DNA from: Psoroptes ovis
Lineage: Eukaryota > Arthropoda > Arachnida > Sarcoptiformes > Psoroptidae
Direction: 5' to 3'
NCBI GenBank assembly: GCA_002943765.1
Contig: PQWQ01000042.1
Location: forward strand, 1-64,000
DNA length: 64,000 bases
Shown: in pieces, positions 24,418 through 35,804 of the stretch
Position numbering within the stretch: the first letter of the stretch is position 1
How the letters are laid out: every line of letters begins with the position of its first letter
The notes under the pieces: generated by a model
Databases searched by the model: none
Seen by the model: only the letters and a program-made list of their open reading frames with translations
Told to the model about the DNA's origin: nothing
Translations under genes and position numbers: made by a program

Positions 24418-25484
24418 ATGTCTGACAAAAAACTTTTAAAAGTAACTACCTTTGACGCTCATAGTCTCAATGTTACCCTATTAACCTTGTTGTTTTTTCC
24501 ACCAAATTCAAAGGTTCTATGTCTTCATGGATATCGACAAAATGGTGAAACATTTAAAACTAAATCAGGTGGATTTCGTAAAGTGCTGAAAAATCATTGT
24601 GAATTCGGTAATTAATTTCGTAAGTTTTGAATTTTAATTTAATTTTAATTTATTCGTTGCTTCGAAGTCATCATTGATGCACCACATCGAATACCGTTGG
24701 GTGAACAAAATCCAGAAAATGATGAAAATTGTTTAAGCTGGTGGTTTTCAGGTGAAAATCCTGATTATTTCAGTTCGAAACATGTTTCGAATTTTGTTAA
24801 AGGTTATGATGAATCTATTAGAAAAATATGTGATGCATTCGAAACAATGGTAAATCGTGATTTGATTTTTTTGAAAAATTATGATGATAATTTTCACTAA
24901 GGTATATTATTATTTCAAAGGGACCATTTGATGGTTTATTTGGATTTAGTCAAGGTGCATCGCTAGTTGCATTAATTTGTATTCTAAAACATTTCCAAGG
25001 TATTGATTTAATTGTAGCTGTGTTAATATGTTTTTACAAATATTTCATTTTTTTCATTCAATTACAGGGTCAATAAGTTTTTATTCGTAGTTTTAAAGTT
25101 GATTTTCGTAGTTTTGAATAGAATTTCAAATGAAAAAATTATGAAATTCAATTTTAAAACTACGAATTAAAACTTTAAACCCTGTAATTTCGAATCGTAG
25201 AATTTCCATATGATTTCAAATTTGTAATATTATGTTCTGGTTTCAAAAGTCTAACCGCAAGTCATGTGGCAATGTTTGATAGATTAAATGAAAATGAGCG
25301 AATTCGAATACCATCAATGCATATAATTGGTGGCAATGATCAAGTTGTTGATCACGATCGTTCTGAATCGTTGGCCAATGATTATTTTTGTCATCCATTC
25401 ATAGTGAAACATGATGGTGGCCATACAATACCATCACAAACTAGATATCGTTCTGAATATCTAAAGTTTTTCGAATCTATTTGA
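24418..25484 (+). CDS. OVCA2: OVCA2/FSH1-family serine hydrolase
   Basis: Five exons: 24418-24441, 24514-24607, 24668-24849, 24921-24999, 25201-25484, encoding about 220 residues (OVCA2 is about 227). The 24 bp first exon gives MSDKKLLK, which joins VLCLHGYRQN, the first strand and oxyanion loop of the family. The 72 bp intron between them is in frame and stop-free and would otherwise add 24 alien residues. Other landmarks are VIIDAPHRIP, the nucleophile elbow GLFGFSQGAS, an acidic residue in IIGGNDQVVDHDRS and the catalytic His in VKHDGGHTIPS. The family hydrolyses long-chain esters. Intron 4 (201 bp) contains a full palindromic element. The gene converges with the RalGDS homologue. Confidence 0.93.
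25063..25186. mobile_element. TACAGGG-ended palindromic element, copy 2, inside OVCA2 intron 4
   Basis: Starts TACAGGGTCAATAAGTTTTT and ends AACTTTAAACCCTGTA. The interior carries paired TTCGTAGTTTTAAAG and TTTTAAAACTACGAA arms. It is 124 bp within a 201 bp intron, with the splice acceptor (AATCGTAG) 14 bp beyond its right end. Confidence 0.88.
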
Positions 25485-25763
25485 TAGTTTTACTTGAATT
25501 TTTCATTTTATTCGAAAAAAATTAAAAATAACAAGGACAATAAATAAAAATTAGAAATAAATAAAAACAAAAAACAAAGTTCTATTAGGCTGTCCGAAAA
25601 GTTCTGGCCGATTTTCATGTGCAACTCTATCCGATTAAGCCGAATGTACTTTTCGGACAATCTAATATTTTTGACTTAGACATTTATTTTTTAATTTATC
25701 ATTTTGACAAGTGCTTGGCTGCTGCCCTTCTTTGAATTCGCAATCATTTTTTGCCATTTTTTG
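25485..25763. other. Convergent 3' spacer of OVCA2 and RGL
   Basis: 279 bp between the two stop codons, largely occupied by one ~80 bp palindromic element. Repeated AATAAA strings near 25540-25565 could serve OVCA2 polyadenylation. There is no room here for a Ras-association domain of the RGL gene. Confidence 0.6.
25585..25665 (-). mobile_element. ~80 bp mariner-like palindromic MITE, copy 6
   Basis: TTAGGCTGTCCGAAAAGTTC at the left, TGGCCGATTTTCATGTGCAA arm, CGATTAAGCCGAATG, and ACTTTTCGGACAATCTAA at the right, flanked by TA on both sides. Confidence 0.93.
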
Positions 25764-28700
25764 TCAGGGCAGGACTTTCGATTCCCAATGATATTTGATA
25801 ACTGGAAAAATGGAAAAAATAGAAAAATCATGAATTATTTCATATTCAAATACATGGTCGAATGAATTATAATTATACCATTCACGATCATTCGGCAAAT
25901 CTGATTCGTTCAGTTGAAACCAATTACGAAAAATTCGAGCAACACGTGGTATCGATGGCAGTGATTGTGTTCGTAATGATAGATAATGATTCAGGCTATA
26001 AATTTGATACGGATTATGCGGTGGCTGTTGTTGTTGGTGATGGTGTTGGTGTTGTTGTTGATGCTGCTGTTGCAGCGCTGCAATTGCATTTTTTTGCAAC
26101 AATTGCATTTGCATAAGGATTTCATATTGTTTGGCGCATTTTTCAAAATTGATCAATTTTCGGCCTTTATCGGTCTTAGGGGTCGAATATCAGTGTGGAA
26201 CAATAAGCAAGAAAAATATTAGGGTTAAATCCTTAGAATTACTTTCAATTTGAAATACCTTTATATAACTTTCATATCTTGTATTGATCATTGTAATATC
26301 GGTCAAAAATGTTCCCAAATATGGAACGGTACCGAATGAATCTTCAAGGCTATTGTTCATTCATTTTTTAAAAATGTCAAATGAAATTGAAAATTGAAAA
26401 ATTCAAAGCAAACAAATAATAAGGTCGAATTGAAAATATATACCTGACTTTTGATGTTCCTTCAATAAACAATTGTGTATGCCGTAACATTGTTTGATTA
26501 TTAACATCATCAACAATCGAAGACATATTTTGAAACGTTGTCATTGTTTGACGTGGTAATTTGCTCCAAACAGTTTGTTTCAGTCGATATATTGATTCAT
26601 TTGTCAAACCGGCTATAATGGCTTTCAATGAATTGAAATTTCTCATTTTTCGTAATTGTTGTGCTATTTCAATCCAATGAATGGTGGCCAAATGTGGTCT
26701 ACATTATTCGAAAATAAATGAAGAAAATTAATTATTTTTCGAATACACATTTATCCATATGTCAAAAGCATACTAACGTTGAATGTTGTAATATGGTTAT
26801 AATGACATGACGAGACAGTAGATTGAAATTTCTTATCATTGTTTCAATTTTTGTTTTTGATCTTACATTCGACAACAATGAATATGGTTTTAGAGCTAAG
26901 AAATTTTCCTATTATTTTTAACATGGTCAAAAATGGTCAAATATACAAAAATTGAAAATAAAAAACTGGTTATAAATAATGAATGATAAATGAACAAACC
27001 AGATCTATAGCGGTCAATTGTTGGGCAACGAATCGAGCATCCAATTCAATGATTGATGATGATTTATTTACAGATTTCTGTTGTTTTAGTTTTTTCAAAG
27101 GTATTAATCCCAAGAAAAATGAAAATTTATTAAATTATTTCTTTGATTTTTTCAAAATCTTAAATTATTTTCATTGATTGTTTTCATTTTACTTACATAA
27201 ATATTCGAATGAACATTATTATGATGATGATAATGATTCGAAGTTATCGAATTGGTGGATGTAGGATCTTTTTTCATATCAAGCAAATGTAAACAATGTT
27301 TTTTCACTTCTTCATCGATCGATCTCATTGAAATTAATTGATCGGCCAGTGTTAGTGGAGAAAATGATTTCGATAATGATGATGATGCGGATGATGATGA
27401 TAATGAATCGTTTGATACATTTTTCGTTGCCGATGAAGCTGAAGCTGAAGTCGATGTCGATGCCGAAGTAGATGATGATGATGAAGTAGATGAAGAGGAT
27501 AGACTTGCAAGGTTTGTCGACAGCAGGGATATAGATTCACTGTACAATGATGATCGATCATCATTTATGCTATTATTATTGCTATTACCATTGTTAATAT
27601 GATCATGATCGATTAAATAATTGTTATTATCATTATTATTATTCGAATTATTCGAACTAATCGGCGAACAAGATGTCCAAAAATCTTCCGGATAATTATT
27701 TAGCCAATAAAATAGAATGAAATTAAATTGTTTAGCGCTGGCAAATGGTTTTTGTCGTACAATTTCCATAAATAATTGCCATGGATAATAAAATTGACGA
27801 TATGTTGCAAATAGTACATGCATAACATGTGCAACATTATTTCTTTCTTCAATTAATTCATTTGATTCTAATAGCAGTGATGAATCATTATCATCACTAT
27901 CATCACTGTTATTGCTGTGATTATTATTATATTCATTGTTGTAATTATGACTAGATTTACATTTATTACTGTTATTATTACTGTTGTATTGTTGTTGATA
28001 TTTGGTTTGTAATAAAATATATTTGACAAAATGTTCCATGGTTGCCGCTTTCAATTGTCGAAGCTGCCTGGTTTCCCATTGTAAACTCTATTTGAATTTG
28101 AATTTTCGGGGTAATTTTGAATAATTGAAAAATTTGAGAAAATTTGAAATGAGAGATAAATCAATAAAGCATTTAAATTCAAAGAAAAATCAGAAAGTTT
28201 TTTTGGGCCCGAAAAAAATTTCCTCATGTCATTAATTATGGAAAATCCTGGGATATTCAGTAAATAAATGTGTTCAAACAAATTTATTTTTATCAATCAC
28301 GACACAAAATTCAAAATATTTGACGGATTAGGATGATTAGATTCAATGAAAAAGGATGCAAAAATAATCATAAATTAAAATGTCCAAACATATTAGGATG
28401 TTGTCCGAAAAGTTCATTACGGTTAATCACACTAGAGTTGCTCATGAAAATCGGCCAAAACTTTTCGGACAATCTTGATATAAACATCATTATAAACATT
28501 TTCAAAAGTAATTAAGTGATTATAAATTTGAAATCAATTAAAAAAAAAATTTCTATTTATAATTTTCATTTTCATTTTACTTTTGATCATCTACACAACA
28601 TAAATCATGGATAAACTCATCATGGAAATATTAAGCTCAATCATCGTTTAGTTATTGTATGATTGAGAAACAACCAAAATAAAGAAATAAATAAAAATTC

Positions 28701-30971
28701 ATTACACATAAATTTCAATCAAAAATCATCATCATCAATCCTCATACATAGATATGAACAGCAAACCATTATTACCAAAAGTTGTGTTTTAATCTTTTTT
28801 TTTTCATTTTCTTTCTACTATTTTTAAGATTAAACAACTTTTTCTTAAATCGATTTCTTAAAATAATAATAAATTGAAATACATACATTAACTAACACTA
28901 AAAATAGATTTTATTATTTTATATATTGCTTTTATATCCAAGATATTTCATACCTTGGATTGGATAAAATTCAAATATCCCTGTACAGAGTATCCCTTGA
29001 TATGAACCGAATCATATCGTAAATCGACGATTATTCGGAAAAAGGCTTAAACCGGCCAAATCGTTATTATTTCATTTCAATATTTTGAAAAATCAAAAAA
29101 TATATTTTTCATTGATTTAATGCTTGGTTAAACTGTCGTGCTATCTGTGTGCAATGTGTTTGATTCATAGTCAAAATTTTCAAATTGAAATTGACTTAAT
29201 TTAAAAATAAAGAGGAGAAAAACAATTGCATTTGAATGGAATACATTTAGCGTTCAAAATTTTTTTCCAATCAAAAAAAAAAAAGAAATGTAATTGTTCA
29301 AAGTCGAAATTTGAAATAGAAGAAAAAATAAAATAAAATAAAAGCCTTTGGGCGCCATACAAATCAATGAATATTTAAGGTTGTCTGGAAAGTTTTGGTC
29401 GATTTTCTAATTGAAAAACATCTGAAAATCGGCAAAAACTTTTCGGACAATCAAATATTTGATTTTTTCTTTGATTTTTCTCCAGATTCAAATTCATCCC
29501 TTTTGATTAATTTGATTATTATTAACAATGATTAATGATTAATGATCTTGATCATTGATATCAATTATTATTGTTATAAATACATAGGCAATTGCCTTTC
29601 TTATTTTATTTCGAGAAAAAATAAATCAAATGATCAATGAATAATCTATTCGAATTCGTTTATTTGTTTTGATCACTTGTTTGTGTGAATGTAAATATTT
29701 GGTTGTCCGAAAAGTTCATTCGGCTTAATCAATCAAGAGTCGCCCATGAAAATCGGCCATAACTTTATGGACAACCTAATATTTGGGCAAGTAAAAACAC
29801 TCAAAGACTTTTATATATTTTGACTTCTGTATTCGAAAATTTGATAAAAAACGGATGATAATGGTGTATGAGATTGTCAGAATTCAGGTCGAATAAATCA
29901 AACAATCAAATTTTAACCAACAAAAAAAATAAATAAATATAAACACGAAATGGAAATAAACTGGATCTTCTCAACTTGTGAATGAATAAATATAATAAAT
30001 ATTTGGTTGTCCGGAAAGTTTTGGTCGATTTTTATGAGCAACTCTATTCGATTAAGCCTAATGAACTTTTCGGACAACATAAATAAATAAATACAATGAA
30101 AATTTTTTATTCATATCCAAAAACGATTAAATTCAAATTGAAATAACCATCACTCATCATCATCAACATCATTATTATCAATTGTTATTATTTATTCATA
30201 TCATCACATTTAAATCGATCAAAATTTTTTTTTATTTTCAGGAAAATGTGTTAATGGTTTTCATACGGTTTTATGGTGATGATTTTTAGAGGTTTGTAGG
30301 TATATTCGTATATTAGATTGTCCGAAAAGTTCTAGCCGATTTTCATGAACAAATCTATTGTGATTAAGCCGAATGAACTTTTCGGACAACCCTAATATAT
30401 TGTTATATCCTGATGTTACAATTATTATTATCATTCAACACAATACCTGTTGATCTTCTTGTTGGAATGAATTTTCACGAATTTTTGCTTTATTTACGGA
30501 AGATGTTGATGTGGTTGATGAAGAGGATGATGACGACGAAGACGATGATGATAATGTGGTCGTAGTCGTCGAATAATCTACTTGATCACAACGTGTAATG
30601 AAATTATCATTTGAAAATTTCGATTGTATCGATGATGATGATTGTAGGGTTGTTGTTTTTCCATTTGATTGTTTGTTTAATAAATCATTATTAAATGAAT
30701 AAGTAATTTTTTTCAAATAAACACAATAAATTGAATCATCATTAATCTCTTCGGTCATATGTCGCCGTAGACGTTGATTTGAATTTAAATCATTCGAATT
30801 TAAATTATTAATTTGTGGCTCCAGATGATGATTATTGCTGTTGAATGATTGTGGCATTATCATTGATTTTGGATCGGTAATTACTAATGAATCGAAATTA
30901 TTCTCATCAGTCTTTTCATAATTGTTCACAATTTTTGTTGGAGCCATATTTTTTGACAGATTATTGATCAT
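25764..30971 (-). CDS. RGL: RalGDS/RGL-type Ras-family exchange factor lacking an RA domain
   Basis: Seven exons: 30971-30447, 28087-27197, 27077-27000, 26908-26778, 26698-26444, 26349-26259, 26174-25764, encoding about 793 residues with consistent phases. An in-frame TGA sits directly before the start ATG. Exon 1 has the short family strand DDSIYCVYLKKITYSF. Exon 2 has the RasGEF N-terminal module (SLQWETRQLRQLKAATMEHF, VMHVLFATYRQFYYPWQLF), a long Ser/Asn/Ala-rich loop and LADQLISM. The catalytic RasGEF (CDC25) domain covers VAQQLTAIDLENFLALKPY, NLLSRHVIITILQHST, HWIEIAQQLRKMRNFNSLKA, GTVPYLGTFLTDITMI and KLINFEKCAKQYEIL. A Gln/His-rich insert follows, then a short tail. The family activates Ral downstream of Ras. 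No C-terminal Ras-association domain is found. Intron 1 is 2.36 kb with five mobile elements. Confidence 0.9.
28393..28477 (+). mobile_element. ~80 bp mariner-like palindromic MITE, copy 7 (RGL intron 1)
   Basis: TTAGGATGTTGTCCGAAAAG at the left with a small insertion, CATTACGGTTAATCAC arm, GAGTTGCTCATGAAAATCGG, and AACTTTTCGGACAATC at the right. Confidence 0.9.
29375..29454 (-). mobile_element. Fold-back variant of the ~80 bp MITE, copy 8 (RGL intron 1)
   Basis: TTAAGGTTGTCTGGAAAGTT at the left and AACTTTTCGGACAATC at the right. Unlike other copies, both arms are of the same type: TTTTGGTCGATTTTC on the left and GAAAATCGGCAAAAACTTTT on the right, giving a longer perfect-style palindrome. 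Confidence 0.8.
29698..29779 (+). mobile_element. ~80 bp mariner-like palindromic MITE, copy 9 (RGL intron 1)
   Basis: TTTGGTTGTCCGAAAAGTTC, then CATTCGGCTTAATCAATCAA, CCCATGAAAATCGGCC, and AACTTTATGGACAACCTAA at the right end. Confidence 0.92.
30002..30081 (-). mobile_element. ~80 bp mariner-like palindromic MITE, copy 10 (RGL intron 1)
   Basis: TTTGGTTGTCCGGAAAGTTT, TGGTCGATTTTTATGAGCAA, CTCTATTCGATTAAGCC, and GAACTTTTCGGACAAC at the right end. Confidence 0.92.
30313..30395 (-). mobile_element. ~80 bp mariner-like palindromic MITE, copy 11 (RGL intron 1)
   Basis: TTAGATTGTCCGAAAAGTTC at the left, TAGCCGATTTTCATGAAC arm, GTGATTAAGCCGAATG, and AACTTTTCGGACAACCCTAA at the right. TA flanks both sides. 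It ends only about 50 bp from the RGL exon 1 donor. Confidence 0.92.
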
Positions 30972-31399
30972 TCAAGCTGGTAATCTACAATTGGTGATAA
31001 CGAAAAACTATAGCCTTTGAATAAATTTAAATAAAAAACGATAAAATTGGTCAAAAATTATCACAAATCGTCATCATCATATTTTTCTTGAACTAATCAC
31101 AAATCAAATTGACTTGAAGATGAATTCTGAAGACTTATTTGAACATTTTCTTATTTAATTTGAGGTAGGTAGCATTACATTGAATACTATTGAATTTGAA
31201 TTAGTTACACGTAGAAACTATTAAGTTGTTCGGGGAATCACATTGAATTCATTCATACATATTTTCGTCGCTACCATTTTACTGGCAAATTCGTGTAACC
31301 ACACATTCAACACACATTATTTGAATTTCTTTGATGATGGATTTTTAAGGTGGAAATTTTTACGTAGAAAATATCATTAATGTCGATCCATGACAAATA

Positions 31400-31483
31400 T
31401 TACGTTGTCCGAAAAGTTTTATGCAGGTTATATCGTAGAAAATCATTTGAAAATCATCGGCAAGAACTTGTAGGACAATCTAA
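31400..31483. mobile_element. Degenerate ~80 bp palindromic MITE, copy 12
   Basis: TTACGTTGTCCGAAAAGTTT at the left and GAACTTGTAGGACAATCTAA at the right. The inner arms are strongly diverged (GAAAATCATCGGC still visible), so this is probably an older copy. Confidence 0.75.
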
Positions 31484-31830
31484 TTTTTAAAAAATGAAAA
31501 TAATTTCATTGAATATCATTGAATTTGCAAAATGCAAAAAATGAATGAATGTCGACAACGAACAACATCGAATAACAATGGCTTTACACAACACAACAAT
31601 ATCACATCGAACGAACACAAAGTCAAATCAACTGATGAAATCTTGTTTGTTTGTAGTTGGTCGTAGTCTGTGTTGGCGTATTGTTTCATATGTTGAATTA
31701 TTATTATCATTGAAAATATGCTTTCATTTTCATATATTTCAGTAATTTCATTCCATTCATATTCAAATATATGATATGGACATGGATATATGCTGATGTG
31801 TTTGTTGTTGTTTCATAGACGATTGTTGTT

Positions 31831-31858
31831 GGATGGATGGATGGATGGATTGATGGAT
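31831..31858. repeat. GGAT microsatellite
   Basis: GGATGGATGGATGGATGGAT followed by an imperfect TGATGGA unit. Simple sequence with no gene attached. Confidence 0.9.
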
Positions 31859-33336
31859 CATGAAATGTGAATTCCAAGACAATAATAATGAAACGAAACA
31901 CAATGAAACTAAACAATGAAAATGGCAGTAGAAACCTTGAGATTTGCTGTTGAAGAAAAATGAAATGAAATTGATCAAAATAATTGTCGATTATATGAAT
32001 ATTGAAATTTGCTTGGAAAATACACAGAGATATATTTCTTTTTCGATTAAATAATTTACTTGGACATATCTAAACAACAAACAACATCAAACAACAGCAA
32101 CAACTTGCGAATATATTGTTCAAATGTAAATGTATGTGAGAAATAAGCAATTTCCATTCATTTAATATTTGTGTTTTGTGTTTTGGGAAATTTTTCATTT
32201 ATTTACTTCATTGAATCATTTTTCTCTTTTATTTTATACGAGTTTCATTGAAGTTTTCAATACTTCCATCCATCCATTCATTGATCAACAGCGAAACAAC
32301 AATCTCTCCGCATGTTGTTGTTGTAGTTGTTCGATATATTTTATTATTAAGCAAGCTGTTTACCTGTTGCTGTTGTTTGAGGTATTTCGTATATATTTTC
32401 TTTATTTATTTTCTCTCAGAGGATAATATTATTGCTTTTCTCCATCATGGATACATGGGCAAATTTAAGTGTAAACACAGACACTCGAATACTCTTGCAT
32501 AGGCTGCCATCACTCAGACAGCATCAATAATGATAGTGACTCACCTGTATTTTCTTATTACTTCATTGGTTTACCTGTTGATATTGTGTGATTGTGTGTG
32601 ACTTATGCCTCTGATTATTTAGACAAGAGATTTCATGAATAAATAATTATGAAACATACAATTCTTTCTTACAGATCGAAAATGAATTAATTTGCATTCA
32701 TTTTGATAAAATGATCTTGTTGGATTGGCTGATTAATAATTCAATTTCATATTCGCCAACAAGATCAGTGATTGGTGGAAATTTTGGCTAAGAAAAAATT
32801 CAAATTTTGAAAATTTTTCAAAGGTTTTTACCTTTGAAACAACACCATCTTTCATTTTTAGAGATTTTCAACAAAAACAATTTGCGCGAATTCCTTCCGA
32901 TTTGTCATGTTTTTAAGACTTGTCGAATGATATTAATTAACCTTGTAATAATTTCAAGTGTTTCAATTAATTAAAACACACAAAATTCCTGCTGTTTGAT
33001 TGGTGTAATTTTGAATTCTTCGAATTTTTTTTCGTGGTCAGTCGATTCGATATGCGAATACGCCCGAATATTGAATTTTTAAAATGAAATTCAATTGAAA
33101 TCATGCATAGAACACACATTGTAATGCGGGGCAGCCAACTTTTGAGGAATTTTTTCAAACGAAAAAATTTAAAACAAAATCCAACACTTACCATGATTTT
33201 TCTTAGATGATAAGGCTTAAACCTTTTGATTTTTATCAAAATCTAAGATGATATAATGGGCTGATAGCCTCAAAAATTGTTTAATTGTTTTATTATTTCA
33301 TATCATGAATGACTGTAACATGTTACAAAGCAATAT

Positions 33337-33460
33337 TACAAGGTTTAAAGTTTTTATTCAAAGTTTTAAAGTTGATTTTCATAGTTTTGAATCAAAATTT
33401 CCAATCGTAAAATTACGAAATTTAATTTTAAAACTACGAATTAAAACTTTAAACACTGTA
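33337..33460. mobile_element. TACAGGG-ended palindromic element, copy 3
   Basis: Starts TACAAGGTTTAAAGTTTTTA and ends ACTTTAAACACTGTA. The interior has TAGTTTTGAATC and AAAACTACGAATTAAAAC arms. At 124 bp it matches copies 2, 4 and 5 in length. Confidence 0.85.
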
Positions 33461-33900
33461 CATGCAATTACATACACACATGAAAAGGCTTTGTTCTTTG
33501 ATGGGCTTTTGTTTTCATTTTTCAAAATGGATGAATGATGATGAAATTGAAATTTACATTTCAGTTTCTTCACATTTCTCTTTCATTTATGTGAAATGAG
33601 TTAAAATGATTTCATTTCTACATTTTCTTCAGTGAAAAATAGATGTTTTTCAAAAATGTGTTTTAGTATGTCTTCATGTTTATGGTGAAACATCATCATT
33701 CATAATATTGCATATATGATAACATTAACATTAATTTCAAATGATAATGATTAAGTAATAAAATAAAAGACAACAAACAACAACAACAGCAAACAACATT
33801 AACAACAACGATATATCCATGTGTGTGTATTACAACTCTATGCGGAAATGTTTCCGCATTTTTTTTTTTTTTTTACATTTGGTAATTGTTGTATTTATAT

Positions 33901-33982
33901 CAGGGTTGTCCGAAAAGTTTTGGCCGATTTTCATGAGCAACTCTATTTTGATTAAGCGGAATAAATTTTTCGGACAACCTAA
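33901..33982 (-). mobile_element. ~80 bp mariner-like palindromic MITE, copy 13
   Basis: CAGGGTTGTCCGAAAAGTTT at the left, TGGCCGATTTTCATGAGCAA arm, CTCTATTTTGATTAAGCG, and TTTTTCGGACAACCTAA at the right. Confidence 0.92.
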
Positions 33983-34273
33983 CATGTTTTTGTTGTTGCT
34001 AAAGTGAATTATTATCACTATTATGAATTATTATTATGAATAACATTAACATTAACATCTCTTGAAGAAATATATTTTTTCATTCAAAAGAAAAGTGATA
34101 AAATCCCTTTGAACACTTAGCATATTTCCAAAAAAATTCAAAATTCAAAAATTCAAAATTTTTGATCGAAATTGTCCATTTTTTGAATATTTGATTAGAA
34201 AATGAAATTCATTCAAAATTCAATCAAATCCTTTATTATTTTGATTAATCGAAAATGTTGAAATTGAATCGGA

Positions 34274-34295
34274 TTTTTTTTTTTTTTTTTTTTTT
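34274..34295. repeat. Poly-T run
   Basis: 22 uninterrupted T residues in AT-rich intergenic DNA. Confidence 0.9.
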
Positions 34296-34420
34296 GAAAT
34301 GAATTTTGATTCACTTTCATTTGAATAATCAAAATGTGATACTGATAAGTTGAATGTTTTGATGATTGTTATCACAATTCAAATGTATTTGAAGTGTTAT
34401 TCAAGTCAAAATATCGATAT

Positions 34421-34455
34421 GACATTGTCAAATGACATTGTTATTTGACAATGTC
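34421..34455. repeat. Perfect inverted repeat (13 bp arms)
   Basis: GACATTGTCAAAT and its exact reverse complement ATTTGACAATGTC are separated by nine bases. The loop itself begins GACATTGT, a third copy of the arm motif. It lies in intergenic DNA with no element ends of either local family. Confidence 0.9.
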
Positions 34456-35031
34456 TTCAACAGAAAAAAATGAAGTTTCTATTCAATATTTGTGCTGTTT
34501 GAATTTTAAATTTTGACATTTTCGATGAAAAATGTCAAACAAGTCTTTTCAAATAATTATGGCCAATTATCATTCATTTTTCTCTGAATACAAAAATATT
34601 CAAATGATTTAGAAATGAATGATGGACATTTGTTCATGTTTTGAAGAGGTCAATCGATTTGTCCATTTGTTTGTTTGTTCATTCATTCATTGGTTAGCAT
34701 TGTTCAAATACTTTTCAATGTTGAAATTTATTTAGTCATTTCTTTCTGATTTTTACATTCAATCAAACATCATTATCCAATAATCATTGTAATGATAATG
34801 ATCATCAAACATAATAATAATATCGGTAGCGATTCATTTCATGATTATCATTCATTCAATCATATTCGACATTCAATGATTGAATGATTATGTTTTCTCA
34901 TTGATCATCTTGTACGTTAATACGTAAAATTTTAATGAAATAAACGAATAAATCTATCAATGGACGACTACGGCACACGACATTTGTTAGATTAATTTCT
35001 ATTTATTTTCATTTTATTGTCATCAAACATA

Positions 35032-35111
35032 TTAGGTTGTCCGGAAAATTCATTCCGCTTAATCAATAGAGTTGCTCACGAAAATCGGCCAGAACTTTCC
35101 GGACAATCTAA
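35032..35111 (+). mobile_element. ~80 bp mariner-like palindromic MITE, copy 14
   Basis: TTAGGTTGTCCGGAAAATTC, ATTCCGCTTAATCAATAGAG, TTGCTCACGAAAATCGGCC, and AACTTTCCGGACAATCTAA at the right end. Confidence 0.93.
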
Positions 35112-35796
35112 TTTATTGAATACATATATTTTCATTGAATTAATTGAAGGCGAAAAAAAAGATTTTCCCTTTATTTTTTCGCAGTGTTGCTTATCATCAA
35201 TGAAATTCAGTTCATTTTTTGATTGAATTTTGAATTCAAAAGTGGAAATTTTTCAAATTGCAATTCGAATCACTGCATTTCAATTTTATAAATAATTTCT
35301 ATCAAAGAAAATAACAAACAACAAATTGATTGATATGATTATTTATCGAATAATTGTAGGCAAAATAATTGAATGGAAGTATATCTGTGTGAATGACATG
35401 ATAATACTTTGGAATTTGGAAAATATTTACGGAAATAGTTCCGAATGTATTTTCTAATAAGAATTTCTCGAATTTTCATCATCGTTCAGAATAGCTGAAA
35501 ATAGACCTGTCAATTCACCATTTTTTTCGATGACCCTTAGTCATGGGTCAATCTTAAAGCTTAAAATCTATCAAAAAAATGAAAACTATGATCATGAACA
35601 TCAGTCATCGATGATGATGGTGATTAAAGCACATCAATCAAAGACATTTATTTTTGTTTTTTCGATTGATTGATTGATTGATTGATCACACATACACACA
35701 CAGCTATAATCTCACATAAATAAGATAAGATTCAACTAATCACATTCAACTAATCACATTCAAATTATTCAATTCAATCATATTTCTCTCCAAGCA

Positions 35797-35804
35797 TATA
35801 AATA
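35797..35804 (+). promoter_or_regulatory. Possible TATA box of the SLC24 gene
   Basis: TATAAATA lies 12 bases before an upstream in-frame ATG (35816) and 132 bases before the next ATG (35936). If it is a working TATA box, transcription would begin downstream of the first ATG, which favours 35936 as the start. Confidence 0.35.
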
